A stretch of 27,995 nucleotides of DNA, from contig JADZCW010000221.1 of NCBI GenBank assembly GCA_020851395.1, positions 1 to 27,995 of the forward strand, written 5' to 3'. The translations under genes were made by a program, and so were the position numbers. Below the pieces are notes generated by a model. The model did no database searches, was not told where the DNA came from, and was given only the letters and a program-made list of their open reading frames with translations. Origin of the DNA: Phycisphaeraceae bacterium (GTDB lineage Bacteria > Planctomycetota > Phycisphaerae > Phycisphaerales > Phycisphaeraceae). Every line of letters begins with the position of its first letter. The first letter of the stretch is position 1. Of the stretch, positions 8,042 to 15,915 are shown piece by piece.

Positions 8042-8170
8042 CACGTGTACCTGAAGAAACTGGAGAAAGTGGGTGTCGTCGCCCCTTTCCCGCGCCGCTT
8101 CGGGGCCATTACCCCTCAGGCGTGGCTGAGGGCCATGTAAAGATGACATAGCATGATGACTGCCAAGCAG

Positions 8171-8198
8171 TTGCCCACTGACGGGGGGTCGATATGAT
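8171..8198 (+). promoter_or_regulatory. Candidate promoter for atpG giving a nearly leaderless mRNA
   Basis: TTGCCC (8171-8176), a 16-nt spacer and TATGAT (8193-8198) precede the atpG ATG at 8208. The -10 box ends only 9 nt before the start codon, so the mRNA leader would be 0-4 nt. No Shine-Dalgarno stands at the usual distance before the ATG, which agrees with leaderless initiation. Confidence 0.5.
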
Positions 8199-8207
8199 GT
8201 CGGCCCT

Positions 8208-9104
8208 ATGGGTAAGACGCGGGAAATCAAGGGCCGCATGAAGGCCGTGGGCAATATTCAGCGCATCACCAAAACGATGCAAATGATTGCCACGGTCAGG
8301 TTTAATGCGGCCTACCGCAAGGCCATCGCCTCGCGGCCCTACAGCAGAAAGATCGCTGAGCTCACTGGCGAACTCGCCGCGGCCAGCGGCGGGTCGTGGT
8401 CACATCCTCTGCTTAATGCCCCGGCCGAGCCTGTCGGACGCGAACTCGCCCTGGTGATCACCTCCAACCGCGGTCTGTGCGGCGGGTACAACGCTGGCAT
8501 CCTGCGGGCGGCCATGAGCCACCTGCGGGAGACCTCCGGCACCAAAGAGCTTGAGGTCATCGGCAAGAAGGGCAGCGCCTATTTCCGCTTCACCAAGGTC
8601 GATGTCTCAAGCTACCTCTCGGAGTTCAGCGACAAGGTCGACTACGACCAGGTCCAGCGTCTGGCCGAGCGGTACATGGCCGAGTTCATCGCCGGCAAGG
8701 TCGACGCCGTGCGCATCGTGTCGATGACGTTCCAGTCGATGAGCACGCAGAAGGTCGAGGTCCAGACCCTCCTGCCGCTGAGCGCCCCGGGAAGTGGAGA
8801 CGCCAAGCCCGCGGCCGCCGGCGTTCCGGCAGCTAAGCGAGGCGAGGTGCAGTACGACTTCTCGCCCGAGCCCAAGGAACTGCTGTCCGAGCTGTTGCCG
8901 GCGACGGTCAAGATCCGGCTCTTGCAGATCCTCAACGAGGCGGTGGTCAGCGAGCACATCGCCCGGATGCGTGCAATGAAGGCGGCCACCGAGGCGGCCG
9001 GCGACATGAAGAAGGGCCTGACCCGGCAGTACAACCGGGCCCGCCAGGCGGCGATCACGACCGAGCTGTCAGAGATCATCGGCGGGTCGGTGGCGCTGGC
9101 GTAG
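8208..9104 (+). CDS. atpG: ATP synthase F1 gamma subunit
   Basis: A 298-residue central-stalk subunit that rotates inside the alpha3beta3 head. The N-terminal helix MGKTREIKGRMKAVGNIQRI and TKTMQMIA match the gamma family, as does the C-terminal helix RQAAITTELSEIIGG. LVITSNRGLCGGYN is the conserved Rossmann-like segment. A low-complexity stretch (about residues 198-210, Ala/Gly/Pro-rich) sits in the middle and may be a lineage insertion. Gamma normally lies between alpha and beta genes; here it leads the cluster and is followed within 30 bases by AtpZ. The start follows a -10-like box by 9 nt, suggesting leaderless translation. Confidence 0.95.
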   Translation: MGKTREIKGRMKAVGNIQRITKTMQMIATVRFNAAYRKAIASRPYSRKIAELTGELAAASGGSWSHPLLNAPAEPVGRELALVITSNRGLCGGYNAGILRAAMSHLRETSGTKELEVIGKKGSAYFRFTKVDVSSYLSEFSDKVDYDQVQRLAERYMAEFIAGKVDAVRIVSMTFQSMSTQKVEVQTLLPLSAPGSGDAKPAAAGVPAAKRGEVQYDFSPEPKELLSELLPATVKIRLLQILNEAVVSEHIARMRAMKAATEAAGDMKKGLTRQYNRARQAAITTELSEIIGGSVALA

Positions 9105-9131
9105 CCGGCCGTGCAACCCAAGGGGCGGTCG

Positions 9132-9413
9132 ATGGCGAGGAAGGGTGAACAACCCGGGCCGGGGTCGCCCTCCTCGGAGCCCGAGCCGTCCTACCTCGAA
9201 GTGATGGGGGCGGGGCTGGAGCTGGCCGGGGTGATCGCGGTGCTGGTGCTGGCCGGGCACTGGCTCGATGGTCGGTGGGGCACCGGGCCCTGGCTGACCC
9301 TGACGGGCCTGGCCTTTGGCCTCGTCGGCGGCGTGTACCGGCTCTGGCGGATCGGACAACGATACTTCAATACCCCGCTCAGACGTGACGCGGACAAGGA
9401 ATCGGACGACTGA
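9132..9413 (+). CDS. atpZ: AtpZ-like small membrane protein of the ATP synthase cluster
   Basis: A 93-residue protein with two hydrophobic segments (GVIAVLVLAGHWLDG and WLTLTGLAFGLVGGVYRLW). The pattern of a hairpin with a charged GHWLDGRWGTGP turn is typical of the AtpZ/ATPase_gene1 family encoded beside F-ATPase genes and proposed to help c-ring assembly or Mg transport. The frame opens with GTG at 9111, but ATG 9132 has AAGGGG about 6 nt upstream and is preferred. Its stop overlaps the next start by one base (TGATG), which suggests translational coupling. Confidence 0.8.
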   Translation: MARKGEQPGPGSPSSEPEPSYLEVMGAGLELAGVIAVLVLAGHWLDGRWGTGPWLTLTGLAFGLVGGVYRLWRIGQRYFNTPLRRDADKESDD

Positions 9414-9904
9414 TGGATCGCAAGGCGGACAGATCGAAGGGGTTCGCGGCCTGGAAGGTCGCCGGCCTGCTGACGTTGACGGCCGGCCTGGGCTGGCTCG
9501 CGGCCCGGGGCGTGGTCGCGGCGCGCAGCTGGGACGCGGGCGCGGTCTCGGCGGTCGACGCGGCGGTCTGCGTGGCGTGGTTGGGGGCGATGCTGGGACT
9601 GGCGCCGGTGATGATCGTCACCGGCAGGACCTCCCCGCGGGCGGGCGACGCCACGGTGATGCTCACCGCGGCGCTCCTGGGCATGGGCCTGCGTCTGCTG
9701 GCCAGCGCGGCGGCGGTGGTGCTGCTGTACCGGCTCGCCGGGCTGCCGGCGCGAGGGATGCTATTGGGATTGGGCCTGACGTATCTGCCGCTGCTGGTGG
9801 TGGAGGTGGGACTGATCAGCCGGTATGGTTGGCGGCTGGAAACCGAGCATGAGCATGGGGCCCGTCCCGAACAGGGACCGGCCGCGGAGGTCGCGGTGCG
9901 ATGA
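9413..9904 (+). CDS. AtpI-like integral membrane protein of the ATP synthase cluster
   Basis: A 163-residue protein with about four hydrophobic segments: WKVAGLLTLTAGLGWLAARG, VCVAWLGAMLGLAPVMIV, LTAALLGMGLRLLASAAAVVLL and LLLGLGLTYLPLLVVEVGLI (the last begins from a nearby MLLG). Its tail is hydrophilic. Position between atpZ and atpB, size and topology fit the ATP synthase I (AtpI/AtpR-like) accessory group, which helps assemble the c-ring. Sequence alone does not give a firm family assignment. It overlaps atpZ by one base and atpB by four (ATGA), so the three are surely co-translated. Confidence 0.65.
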   Translation: MDRKADRSKGFAAWKVAGLLTLTAGLGWLAARGVVAARSWDAGAVSAVDAAVCVAWLGAMLGLAPVMIVTGRTSPRAGDATVMLTAALLGMGLRLLASAAAVVLLYRLAGLPARGMLLGLGLTYLPLLVVEVGLISRYGWRLETEHEHGARPEQGPAAEVAVR

Positions 9905-10821
9905 ACCTGTTCCCGGTGCTGGCCTCAAACCCGCTCGAGCACGTGATCGACAAACCCATCTACGGGCAGTGGTACGTCAGCAACGTCACGGTGATGCTGC
10001 TGGTCGGCGCCCTGGTGACGCTGGCGGTGGTCGTGCCGGCCGCGCGACGGATCGCCACGGCGCAGGGCGCGGGCGCGCGGACGATCGACGACTTCCGCGC
10101 CCAGGGCCCCTGGGCGAACCTGGTCGAGTCCGTCTGCGTGTTCCTGCGTGACGACGTCTTCAGGGGGGTGCTGGGCGACCAGACCGACCGCTTCACGCCG
10201 ATCCTCTGGACGTTCTTCTGGTACATCCTGATCTGCAACCTCCTGGGCCTGATCCCCCTGACGGACCTGACGGGGATGTTGGGGATCAACCCCAATCCCG
10301 AGGAGCCGGGTCACTTCTACGGCATCGGCGGCACGGCCACGCAGTCGATTTGGGTCACCGGGGCCCTGGCCACGGTGGCGTTCCTCTTCTACAACCTCAT
10401 CGCCCTGTTCAAGGACCCGCTGGGCTACTGCAAGCACCTGACCGGTGGGGCCCCGTGGTTCATGTGGGTGATCATGGTGCCCGTGGAGATCATGGGCACG
10501 TTCATCAAGCCCTTTGCCCTGGCGATTCGTCTTTTTGCCAACATGACCGGCGGGCACCTGGTGATCGCGGTGTTCCTGTCCTTCATCGGCCCGATGATCA
10601 CGGCGATGGGGCCCAAGGGCTACGGCTTCGCGGTGATCCCCATGCTCGGGGCGATGGCCATCAACATGCTCGAGATCCTCGTGGCGCTGATCCAGGCGTA
10701 CATCTTCACGTTCCTGACCTGCCTGTTCCTGGGGCAGTTGGTCGTGCACGAGCACGAGGAGCATCACGAACACGCGGCGGAAGACGAAGGTCACCACGCC
10801 CCGGCAACCGGAGCACACTGA
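9901..10821 (+). CDS. atpB: ATP synthase Fo subunit a
   Basis: A 306-residue membrane subunit that forms the two proton half-channels. The essential arginine is visible in ALAIRLFANMTGGH and falls at Arg210, the same number as in E. coli. Several membrane helices are clear (for example LWTFFWYILICNLLGLIPL and the segment after the arginine), and the polar helix MINMLEILVALIQAYIFTFL-like region near the C-terminus matches the family. The C-terminus carries an unusual His/Glu-rich tail, beginning HEHEEHHEHAAEDEG. The start overlaps the previous stop by 4 bases. A 134-base gap with hairpin potential precedes atpE. Confidence 0.95.
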   Translation: MNLFPVLASNPLEHVIDKPIYGQWYVSNVTVMLLVGALVTLAVVVPAARRIATAQGAGARTIDDFRAQGPWANLVESVCVFLRDDVFRGVLGDQTDRFTPILWTFFWYILICNLLGLIPLTDLTGMLGINPNPEEPGHFYGIGGTATQSIWVTGALATVAFLFYNLIALFKDPLGYCKHLTGGAPWFMWVIMVPVEIMGTFIKPFALAIRLFANMTGGHLVIAVFLSFIGPMITAMGPKGYGFAVIPMLGAMAINMLEILVALIQAYIFTFLTCLFLGQLVVHEHEEHHEHAAEDEGHHAPATGAH

Positions 10822-10955
10822 ACCCCGGCGCCGACGGCCGGGCGCAAGACATTCACAACCCCCGATCCGGTCGAGCAAGGCGGCCGGGCGTGCCCGCGAG
10901 GGTAGGGGAACATCGAGGACGTCCCCTTGCGGCGTCCGAAGAAGGAGTCGGTGTC

Positions 10956-11327
10956 ATGAAGGTTTTTGGAATTCTGCTGGCGTTGGCGATGCTGCTGACG
11001 GCGTCGTCGGTCATGGCCCAGGAACACGCCCCCGCAAACGCCCCGGCCGCTGAGGTGACCGCGACGGCGGCGCCCGCGGGCGGCAGCTGGTTCTTCCCCA
11101 GCGGCGCCGCGACGGCGGCGATCGGCGCCAGCATCGGCGCGGGCATCATCGTCTTCGGTGCCGCCAAGGGCATTGGCAACATCGGCGCCTCGGCCGTCGA
11201 GTCCATCGCGCGTCAGCCCGAGGCCGGCGGTCGTATCTTCACCGCGATGCTGATCGCCGCGGCTCTGATCGAAGGCTTCACGTTCTTCGCCCTGCTCGTG
11301 CCGTTCTTCGCGTACGGCAACCAGTAA
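10956..11327 (+). CDS. atpE: ATP synthase Fo subunit c with N-terminal extension
   Basis: A 123-residue proteolipid of the c-ring, longer than the usual 70-90. Residues 1-21 look like a cleavable signal peptide (MKVFGILLALAMLLTASSVM-AQ), then an Ala/Pro-rich stretch leads to the hairpin at about residue 50. The loop ARQPEA (85-90) and the ion-carrying Glu106 in ALIEGFTFF are intact. The helix-1 glutamine that marks Na+-binding rings is replaced by Ile, and Glu106 is followed by Gly and not by Ser/Thr, so H+ is the likely ion. The ATG is preceded by GAAGGAG at 8 nt. A 17-bp stem-loop follows the gene. Confidence 0.93.
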   Translation: MKVFGILLALAMLLTASSVMAQEHAPANAPAAEVTATAAPAGGSWFFPSGAATAAIGASIGAGIIVFGAAKGIGNIGASAVESIARQPEAGGRIFTAMLIAAALIEGFTFFALLVPFFAYGNQ

Positions 11328-11344
11328 TCCATGACCGGGTCGTG

Positions 11345-11384
11345 GGCCCAGCCCGGCGTCCCCTGACGGACGTCGGGCTGGGCC
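11345..11384 (+). promoter_or_regulatory. 17-bp intercistronic stem-loop between atpE and atpF
   Basis: GGCCCAGCCCG (11345-11355) pairs with CGGGCTGGGCC (11374-11384). The stem continues inward with GCGTCC against GGACGT, giving 17 consecutive pairs including one G-U, and a 6-nt loop CCTGAC. No T tract follows, so it is not a classical terminator. A likely role is to protect the 3' end of atpE mRNA or to attenuate downstream genes, helping the excess of c over b. Confidence 0.75.
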
Positions 11385-11410
11385 GGGCCCGAACGGAAAG
11401 GGTTTGAGGC

Positions 11411-12001
11411 ATGAGACGGTTGCTCTGGACGTTGAGTGGGGCGGTGATCATGGCCGGGCCGGCGCTGGCCGCGGCGGCCGCCGAGGGCGAGCACAAGCCC
11501 AGCGTGTTCGCCGGGACGCCCGCTCAGTCGGTGGCGGCGGTGATCGTGTTCCTGGTGCTGTTCGGCCTGCTCTACAAGCTGGCCTGGGGGCCGATCCTTA
11601 AGGGGCTCCAGGACCGTGAGCAGAAGATTCGCAAGGACCTCGAGGATGCCGAGTCGGCCGCGAAGAAGGCCGCCGCGACGCTCGCGCAGCTCGAGACCCG
11701 CCTGGCCGCGGCGCAGGCCGAGGCACGCCAGCTGATCGACCGCAGCCGCGGCGAGGCCGAGAAGCTCGCCGGCCAGATCAAGGCCGACGCCGAACGCGAG
11801 GGCTTACAGCTCCGCCAGCGGGCGCAGAAGGAGATCGAGTCGGCCACCGAACAGGCCGTCGCCCAGCTCCACGCCGAGGCGGCCGCGCTGGCCACCCAGG
11901 TTGCCGGCAAGATCCTCCATCGCACGATCAACGAGAATGACCAGCGGGCGCTGGTCTCCGAGGCCCTGGCGGAGCTGAGCCGGGGACAGGGCAAGAACTA
12001 A
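11411..12001 (+). CDS. atpF: ATP synthase Fo subunit b with signal-peptide-like N-terminus
   Basis: A 196-residue peripheral-stalk subunit. A membrane segment at residues 41-58 (VAAVIVFLVLFGLLYKLAWG) is followed by a long Ala/Glu/Lys/Arg-rich coiled coil, the b-subunit design. In front is a further hydrophobic N-terminus (residues 1-22, ending AGPALAAAA) that looks like a signal peptide, with about 18 residues between it and the stalk helix. Ordinary b subunits begin directly at the membrane helix. GGAAAGGG lies about 8 nt before the ATG. The C-terminus reaches ALAELSRGQGKN, as expected for contact with delta. Confidence 0.92.
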   Translation: MRRLLWTLSGAVIMAGPALAAAAAEGEHKPSVFAGTPAQSVAAVIVFLVLFGLLYKLAWGPILKGLQDREQKIRKDLEDAESAAKKAAATLAQLETRLAAAQAEARQLIDRSRGEAEKLAGQIKADAEREGLQLRQRAQKEIESATEQAVAQLHAEAAALATQVAGKILHRTINENDQRALVSEALAELSRGQGKN

Positions 12002-12049
12002 CGCCGCACCGACGCAAGCCGCAACGGAACGATTACCCAGGAGACAGCC

Positions 12050-12667
12050 TTGGCGACGAAGCAGGCGAAACAGGAACAAGTGCGGCTGACCCCGGCGGCG
12101 AAGGTCTACGCCCGGTCGCTGCTGGAGATGGCCGTGACGGACGGCCAGTTCGACGTCGCGGTCGAGGAGGCCGGTGAGCTCGCGGCGCTCCTGCGGGTCC
12201 AGCCCGAGCTCGTGGCCCTGCTGTCGACGCCGCTCCTGAGCGCCAAGGACCGGCAGGAGAGCCTCGAGCGCATCTTCAAGGGGCGGATCAGCGACCTGAT
12301 GCTGCGGTTCCTCCAGGTGGTCAACCACAAGGGCCGGCTGGGTGAATTGGAGGCGATCTTCGCCGCCTTCCAGGGCCTGGCGCGCGAGCACAAGGGCGTG
12401 GAGGAAGTGCAAGCCGAGGTTGCCCGCGAGCTCAGCGACGCCGAGGCGAACCAGGTGTCTGAGGCCGTCGGCGCCGCGATGCACCGCAAGATCGTGCTGC
12501 GGCAGCGCGTGGACCCGGCCCTGATCGGCGGGCTGCGCCTGCGGATGGGCGACCGGCTGATCGACGGCTCGGTCGCCGCGCGCCTCCGGCTGATGCGGCG
12601 GCAGATCGAGCAGAACGGCCGGGAGTGGGTCCGCAAGAACATCGGCCGTCTGGCCGTGAACGGCTAA
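12050..12667 (+). CDS. atpH: ATP synthase F1 delta subunit
   Basis: A 205-residue protein joining the peripheral stalk to the top of F1. The N-terminal domain begins KVYARSLLEMAVTDGQFD and the C-terminal part contains VRQ-like VLRQRVDPALIGGLRLRMGD followed by LIDGSVAARL, a signature of delta/OSCP. The start is TTG at 12050, not ATG; AGGAGA lies about 6 nt upstream and no better start is near. A 48-base gap separates it from atpF. A GC-rich hairpin separates it from atpA. Confidence 0.93.
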   Translation: MATKQAKQEQVRLTPAAKVYARSLLEMAVTDGQFDVAVEEAGELAALLRVQPELVALLSTPLLSAKDRQESLERIFKGRISDLMLRFLQVVNHKGRLGELEAIFAAFQGLAREHKGVEEVQAEVARELSDAEANQVSEAVGAAMHRKIVLRQRVDPALIGGLRLRMGDRLIDGSVAARLRLMRRQIEQNGREWVRKNIGRLAVNG

Positions 12668-12702
12668 TCAGGGAGCATCGAGGGAACGATTCGTGAACAT
12701 CC

Positions 12703-12731
12703 CCGGGCCACGGTTCAACCGCCGGGCCCGG
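12703..12731 (+). promoter_or_regulatory. Intercistronic hairpin between atpH and atpA
   Basis: CCGGGCC (12703-12709) pairs with GGCCCGG (12725-12731), and the interior can form a second short stem CGGT/ACCG. It ends about 20 bases before the atpA start and leaves the AAGGG ribosome site free. It may separate translation of delta from alpha. Confidence 0.5.
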
Positions 12732-12751
12732 AATTGAAGACAAGGGCAGCC

Positions 12752-14299
12752 ATGAAGATCAGAACCGACGAGATCACGAGCGTCATCAAGCAGGAAATCG
12801 AGCGTTTCTCCAGCACGCTGGAGGTGTCGCAGGTCGGCCAGGTCATCGAGGTCGGCGACGGCATCGCCCGCATCTACGGCCTGTCCGAGGCGATGAGCGG
12901 CGAGATGGTCGAGTTCGAGGTCGGCCCGGGCAAGGTCGTCCGCGGCCAGATCATGAACCTCGAGCAGGACGTCGTCGGCGCCGTGATCTTCGGCGACTAC
13001 CTGCACATCAAGGAGGGCATGAGCGTCCGGGCCACGGGCGAGCTGCTCAGCGTGCCGGTGGGCGAGGGGATGCTCGGCCGCGTGGTCAACGCCCTGGGCG
13101 AGCCGATCGACGGCAAGGGCCCGATCAACGCCGCAGAGACGCGCAAGGTCGACGTGATCGCCCCCGGCATCGCCGACCGCCAGCCGGTCAAGCAGCCGCT
13201 CCAGACGGGCGTCAAGGCCATCGACTCGATGATCCCCATCGGCCGCGGACAACGCGAGCTGATCATCGGCGACCGCAAGACGGGCAAGACCTCCGTCGCC
13301 ATCGACACCATTATCAACCAGCGCTACACCCATCAGACGTCCGACCCGGTCTACTGCATCTACGTGGCTGTGGGCCAGAAGGAGTCGACGGTTGCCGCGG
13401 TGGTCGAGGCCCTGCGGGCCAACGGGGCGATGGACTACACCGTCGTGGTCAACGCCAGCGCCTCGGAGTCCGCCCCCATGCAGTACATCGCGCCCTACGC
13501 CGGCTGCGCCATGGGCGAGTACTTCATGTGGAAGGGCAAGCACGCCCTGTGCATCTATGATGACCTTTCCAAGCAGGCCGCGTCCTACCGCCAGCTCTCG
13601 CTGCTCCTGCGTCGCCCGCCCGGCCGCGAGGCCTACCCCGGCGACGTGTTCTACCTGCACAGCCGCCTGCTCGAACGCGCCACCAAGCTCTCGGAGGAGA
13701 ACGGCGGCGGATCGCTCACGGCCCTGCCGATCATCGAGACGCAGGAGGGCGACGTCGCGGCCTACATCCCGACCAACGTCATCTCCATCACCGACGGGCA
13801 GATCTACCTCGAGCCCGAGCTCTTCCACGCCGGCATCCGCCCCGCCATCAACGTGGGCATCAGCGTCTCGCGCGTCGGCGGTAACGCCCAGATCAAGGCC
13901 ATGAAGCAGGTCGCCGGCAGCCTGCGCCTGGACCTGGCGGCCTTCCGCGAGCTCGAGGCCTTCGCCCAGCTCGGCACGGAGCTGGACAAGGCCACTCAGC
14001 GCCAACTCGACCGCGGGGCCCGCATGGTCGAGCTGCTCAAGCAGCCGGTCTATCAGCCGATGGAGGTCATCGACCAGGTCATCCAGCTCTTCGCCGGCAC
14101 CAAGGGCGTGCTCGACGACCTGCCCCGGACGGACGTGCTGCCCTTCGCCAAGGCTTTGGTCGAGCACTTCGGCACGGTGGCCAAGGCCCTGCGCGACGAG
14201 CTGGCCAAGGCCAAGGCCTTCAGCGACGACCTGCAGCAGCGGTACCTGACCGAGATCAAGACGTTCAAGCAGTCCTACACCGCCGGCGCCAAGAAGTAG
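12752..14299 (+). CDS. atpA: ATP synthase F1 alpha subunit
   Basis: A 515-residue non-catalytic nucleotide-binding subunit of F1. Walker A is GDRKTGKT (residues 173-180). LPIIETQEGDVAAYIPTNVI and the arginine-finger segment VGISVSRVGG, with GNAQIKAMKQVAGSLRLDLA after it, are all intact. A TTG at 12734 is in frame, but ATG 12752 has AAGGG 5 nt upstream and gives the normal N-terminus. In most genomes gamma, beta and epsilon follow; here a citrate synthase gene with its own promoter follows, so this is the end of the ATP synthase cluster. Confidence 0.97.
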   Translation: MKIRTDEITSVIKQEIERFSSTLEVSQVGQVIEVGDGIARIYGLSEAMSGEMVEFEVGPGKVVRGQIMNLEQDVVGAVIFGDYLHIKEGMSVRATGELLSVPVGEGMLGRVVNALGEPIDGKGPINAAETRKVDVIAPGIADRQPVKQPLQTGVKAIDSMIPIGRGQRELIIGDRKTGKTSVAIDTIINQRYTHQTSDPVYCIYVAVGQKESTVAAVVEALRANGAMDYTVVVNASASESAPMQYIAPYAGCAMGEYFMWKGKHALCIYDDLSKQAASYRQLSLLLRRPPGREAYPGDVFYLHSRLLERATKLSEENGGGSLTALPIIETQEGDVAAYIPTNVISITDGQIYLEPELFHAGIRPAINVGISVSRVGGNAQIKAMKQVAGSLRLDLAAFRELEAFAQLGTELDKATQRQLDRGARMVELLKQPVYQPMEVIDQVIQLFAGTKGVLDDLPRTDVLPFAKALVEHFGTVAKALRDELAKAKAFSDDLQQRYLTEIKTFKQSYTAGAKK

Positions 14300-14370
14300 C
14301 TGGATGGGGCTTACCCCCGGCGTCGGGATGGGTCGGCTGGCGGTCGGCGTCGCGGAATCTCGGCGCGACG

Positions 14371-14399
14371 TTGGAGTTGGGCCGGGTCTTTCATACAAT
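14371..14399 (+). promoter_or_regulatory. Promoter for citrate synthase
   Basis: TTGGAG (14371-14376), a 17-nt spacer and TACAAT (14394-14399). The -10 matches five of six consensus bases. Transcription would start near 14406, leaving a GC-rich leader of about 105 bases before the ATG at 14512. It implies citrate synthase is expressed independently of the atp genes. Confidence 0.5.
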
Positions 14400-14511
14400 G
14401 CCTCGGCTGAAGACAAGCCAGGGCGGGCTGGGCGGCCTCGCCGGTCAGGGACGACCGGGTCGGCGGGTCGGTGGTCATGGTTTCCAATGGGCCAGAGATG
14501 CGGGGTGATGC

Positions 14512-15816
<1,305 letters not shown>

Positions 15817-15841
15817 GGCGGCGGAAAACTTCAGACCCACG

Positions 15842-15867
15842 ACCCACGGCAGCCCCGTGGGTTTTTT
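15842..15867 (+). terminator. Rho-independent terminator after gltA
   Basis: ACCCACGG (15842-15849) pairs with CCGTGGGT (15855-15862) around a 5-nt loop, followed by five more T residues. The stem core CCCACG/CGTGGG is the same as in the terminator at 5011. Confidence 0.88.
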
Positions 15868-15915
15868 GTAGGCTATGTTGCGTCGTGACGCCGGTCAGCA
15901 CTCCTGGGGCGGGAT

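Larger units (their letters stand above)
7759..8207. other. 449-base intergenic region with dense pairing potential, no credible gene
   Basis: Between the helicase and atpG I see no convincing coding region: the open frames here are short, lack ribosome sites and have no family resemblance. The region holds several perfect inverted repeats, a pair of hairpins with complementary loops, a short hairpin with a T8 tract at 8016-8041, a further hairpin CCTCAG/CTGAGG around 8115-8132, and a promoter for atpG at the right end. The details are in separate entries. Confidence 0.8.

Noticed and set aside
7832..8140. 102-codon open frame in the helicase-atpG gap
   Set aside because: No ribosome site, atypical composition, no family resemblance, and it overlaps the structured repeats and the T8 tract.
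10956..11327. Na+-translocating c-ring
   Set aside because: The helix-1 Gln is Ile and the residues after the carboxylate are Gly-Phe, not Ser/Thr; H+ coupling is more likely.
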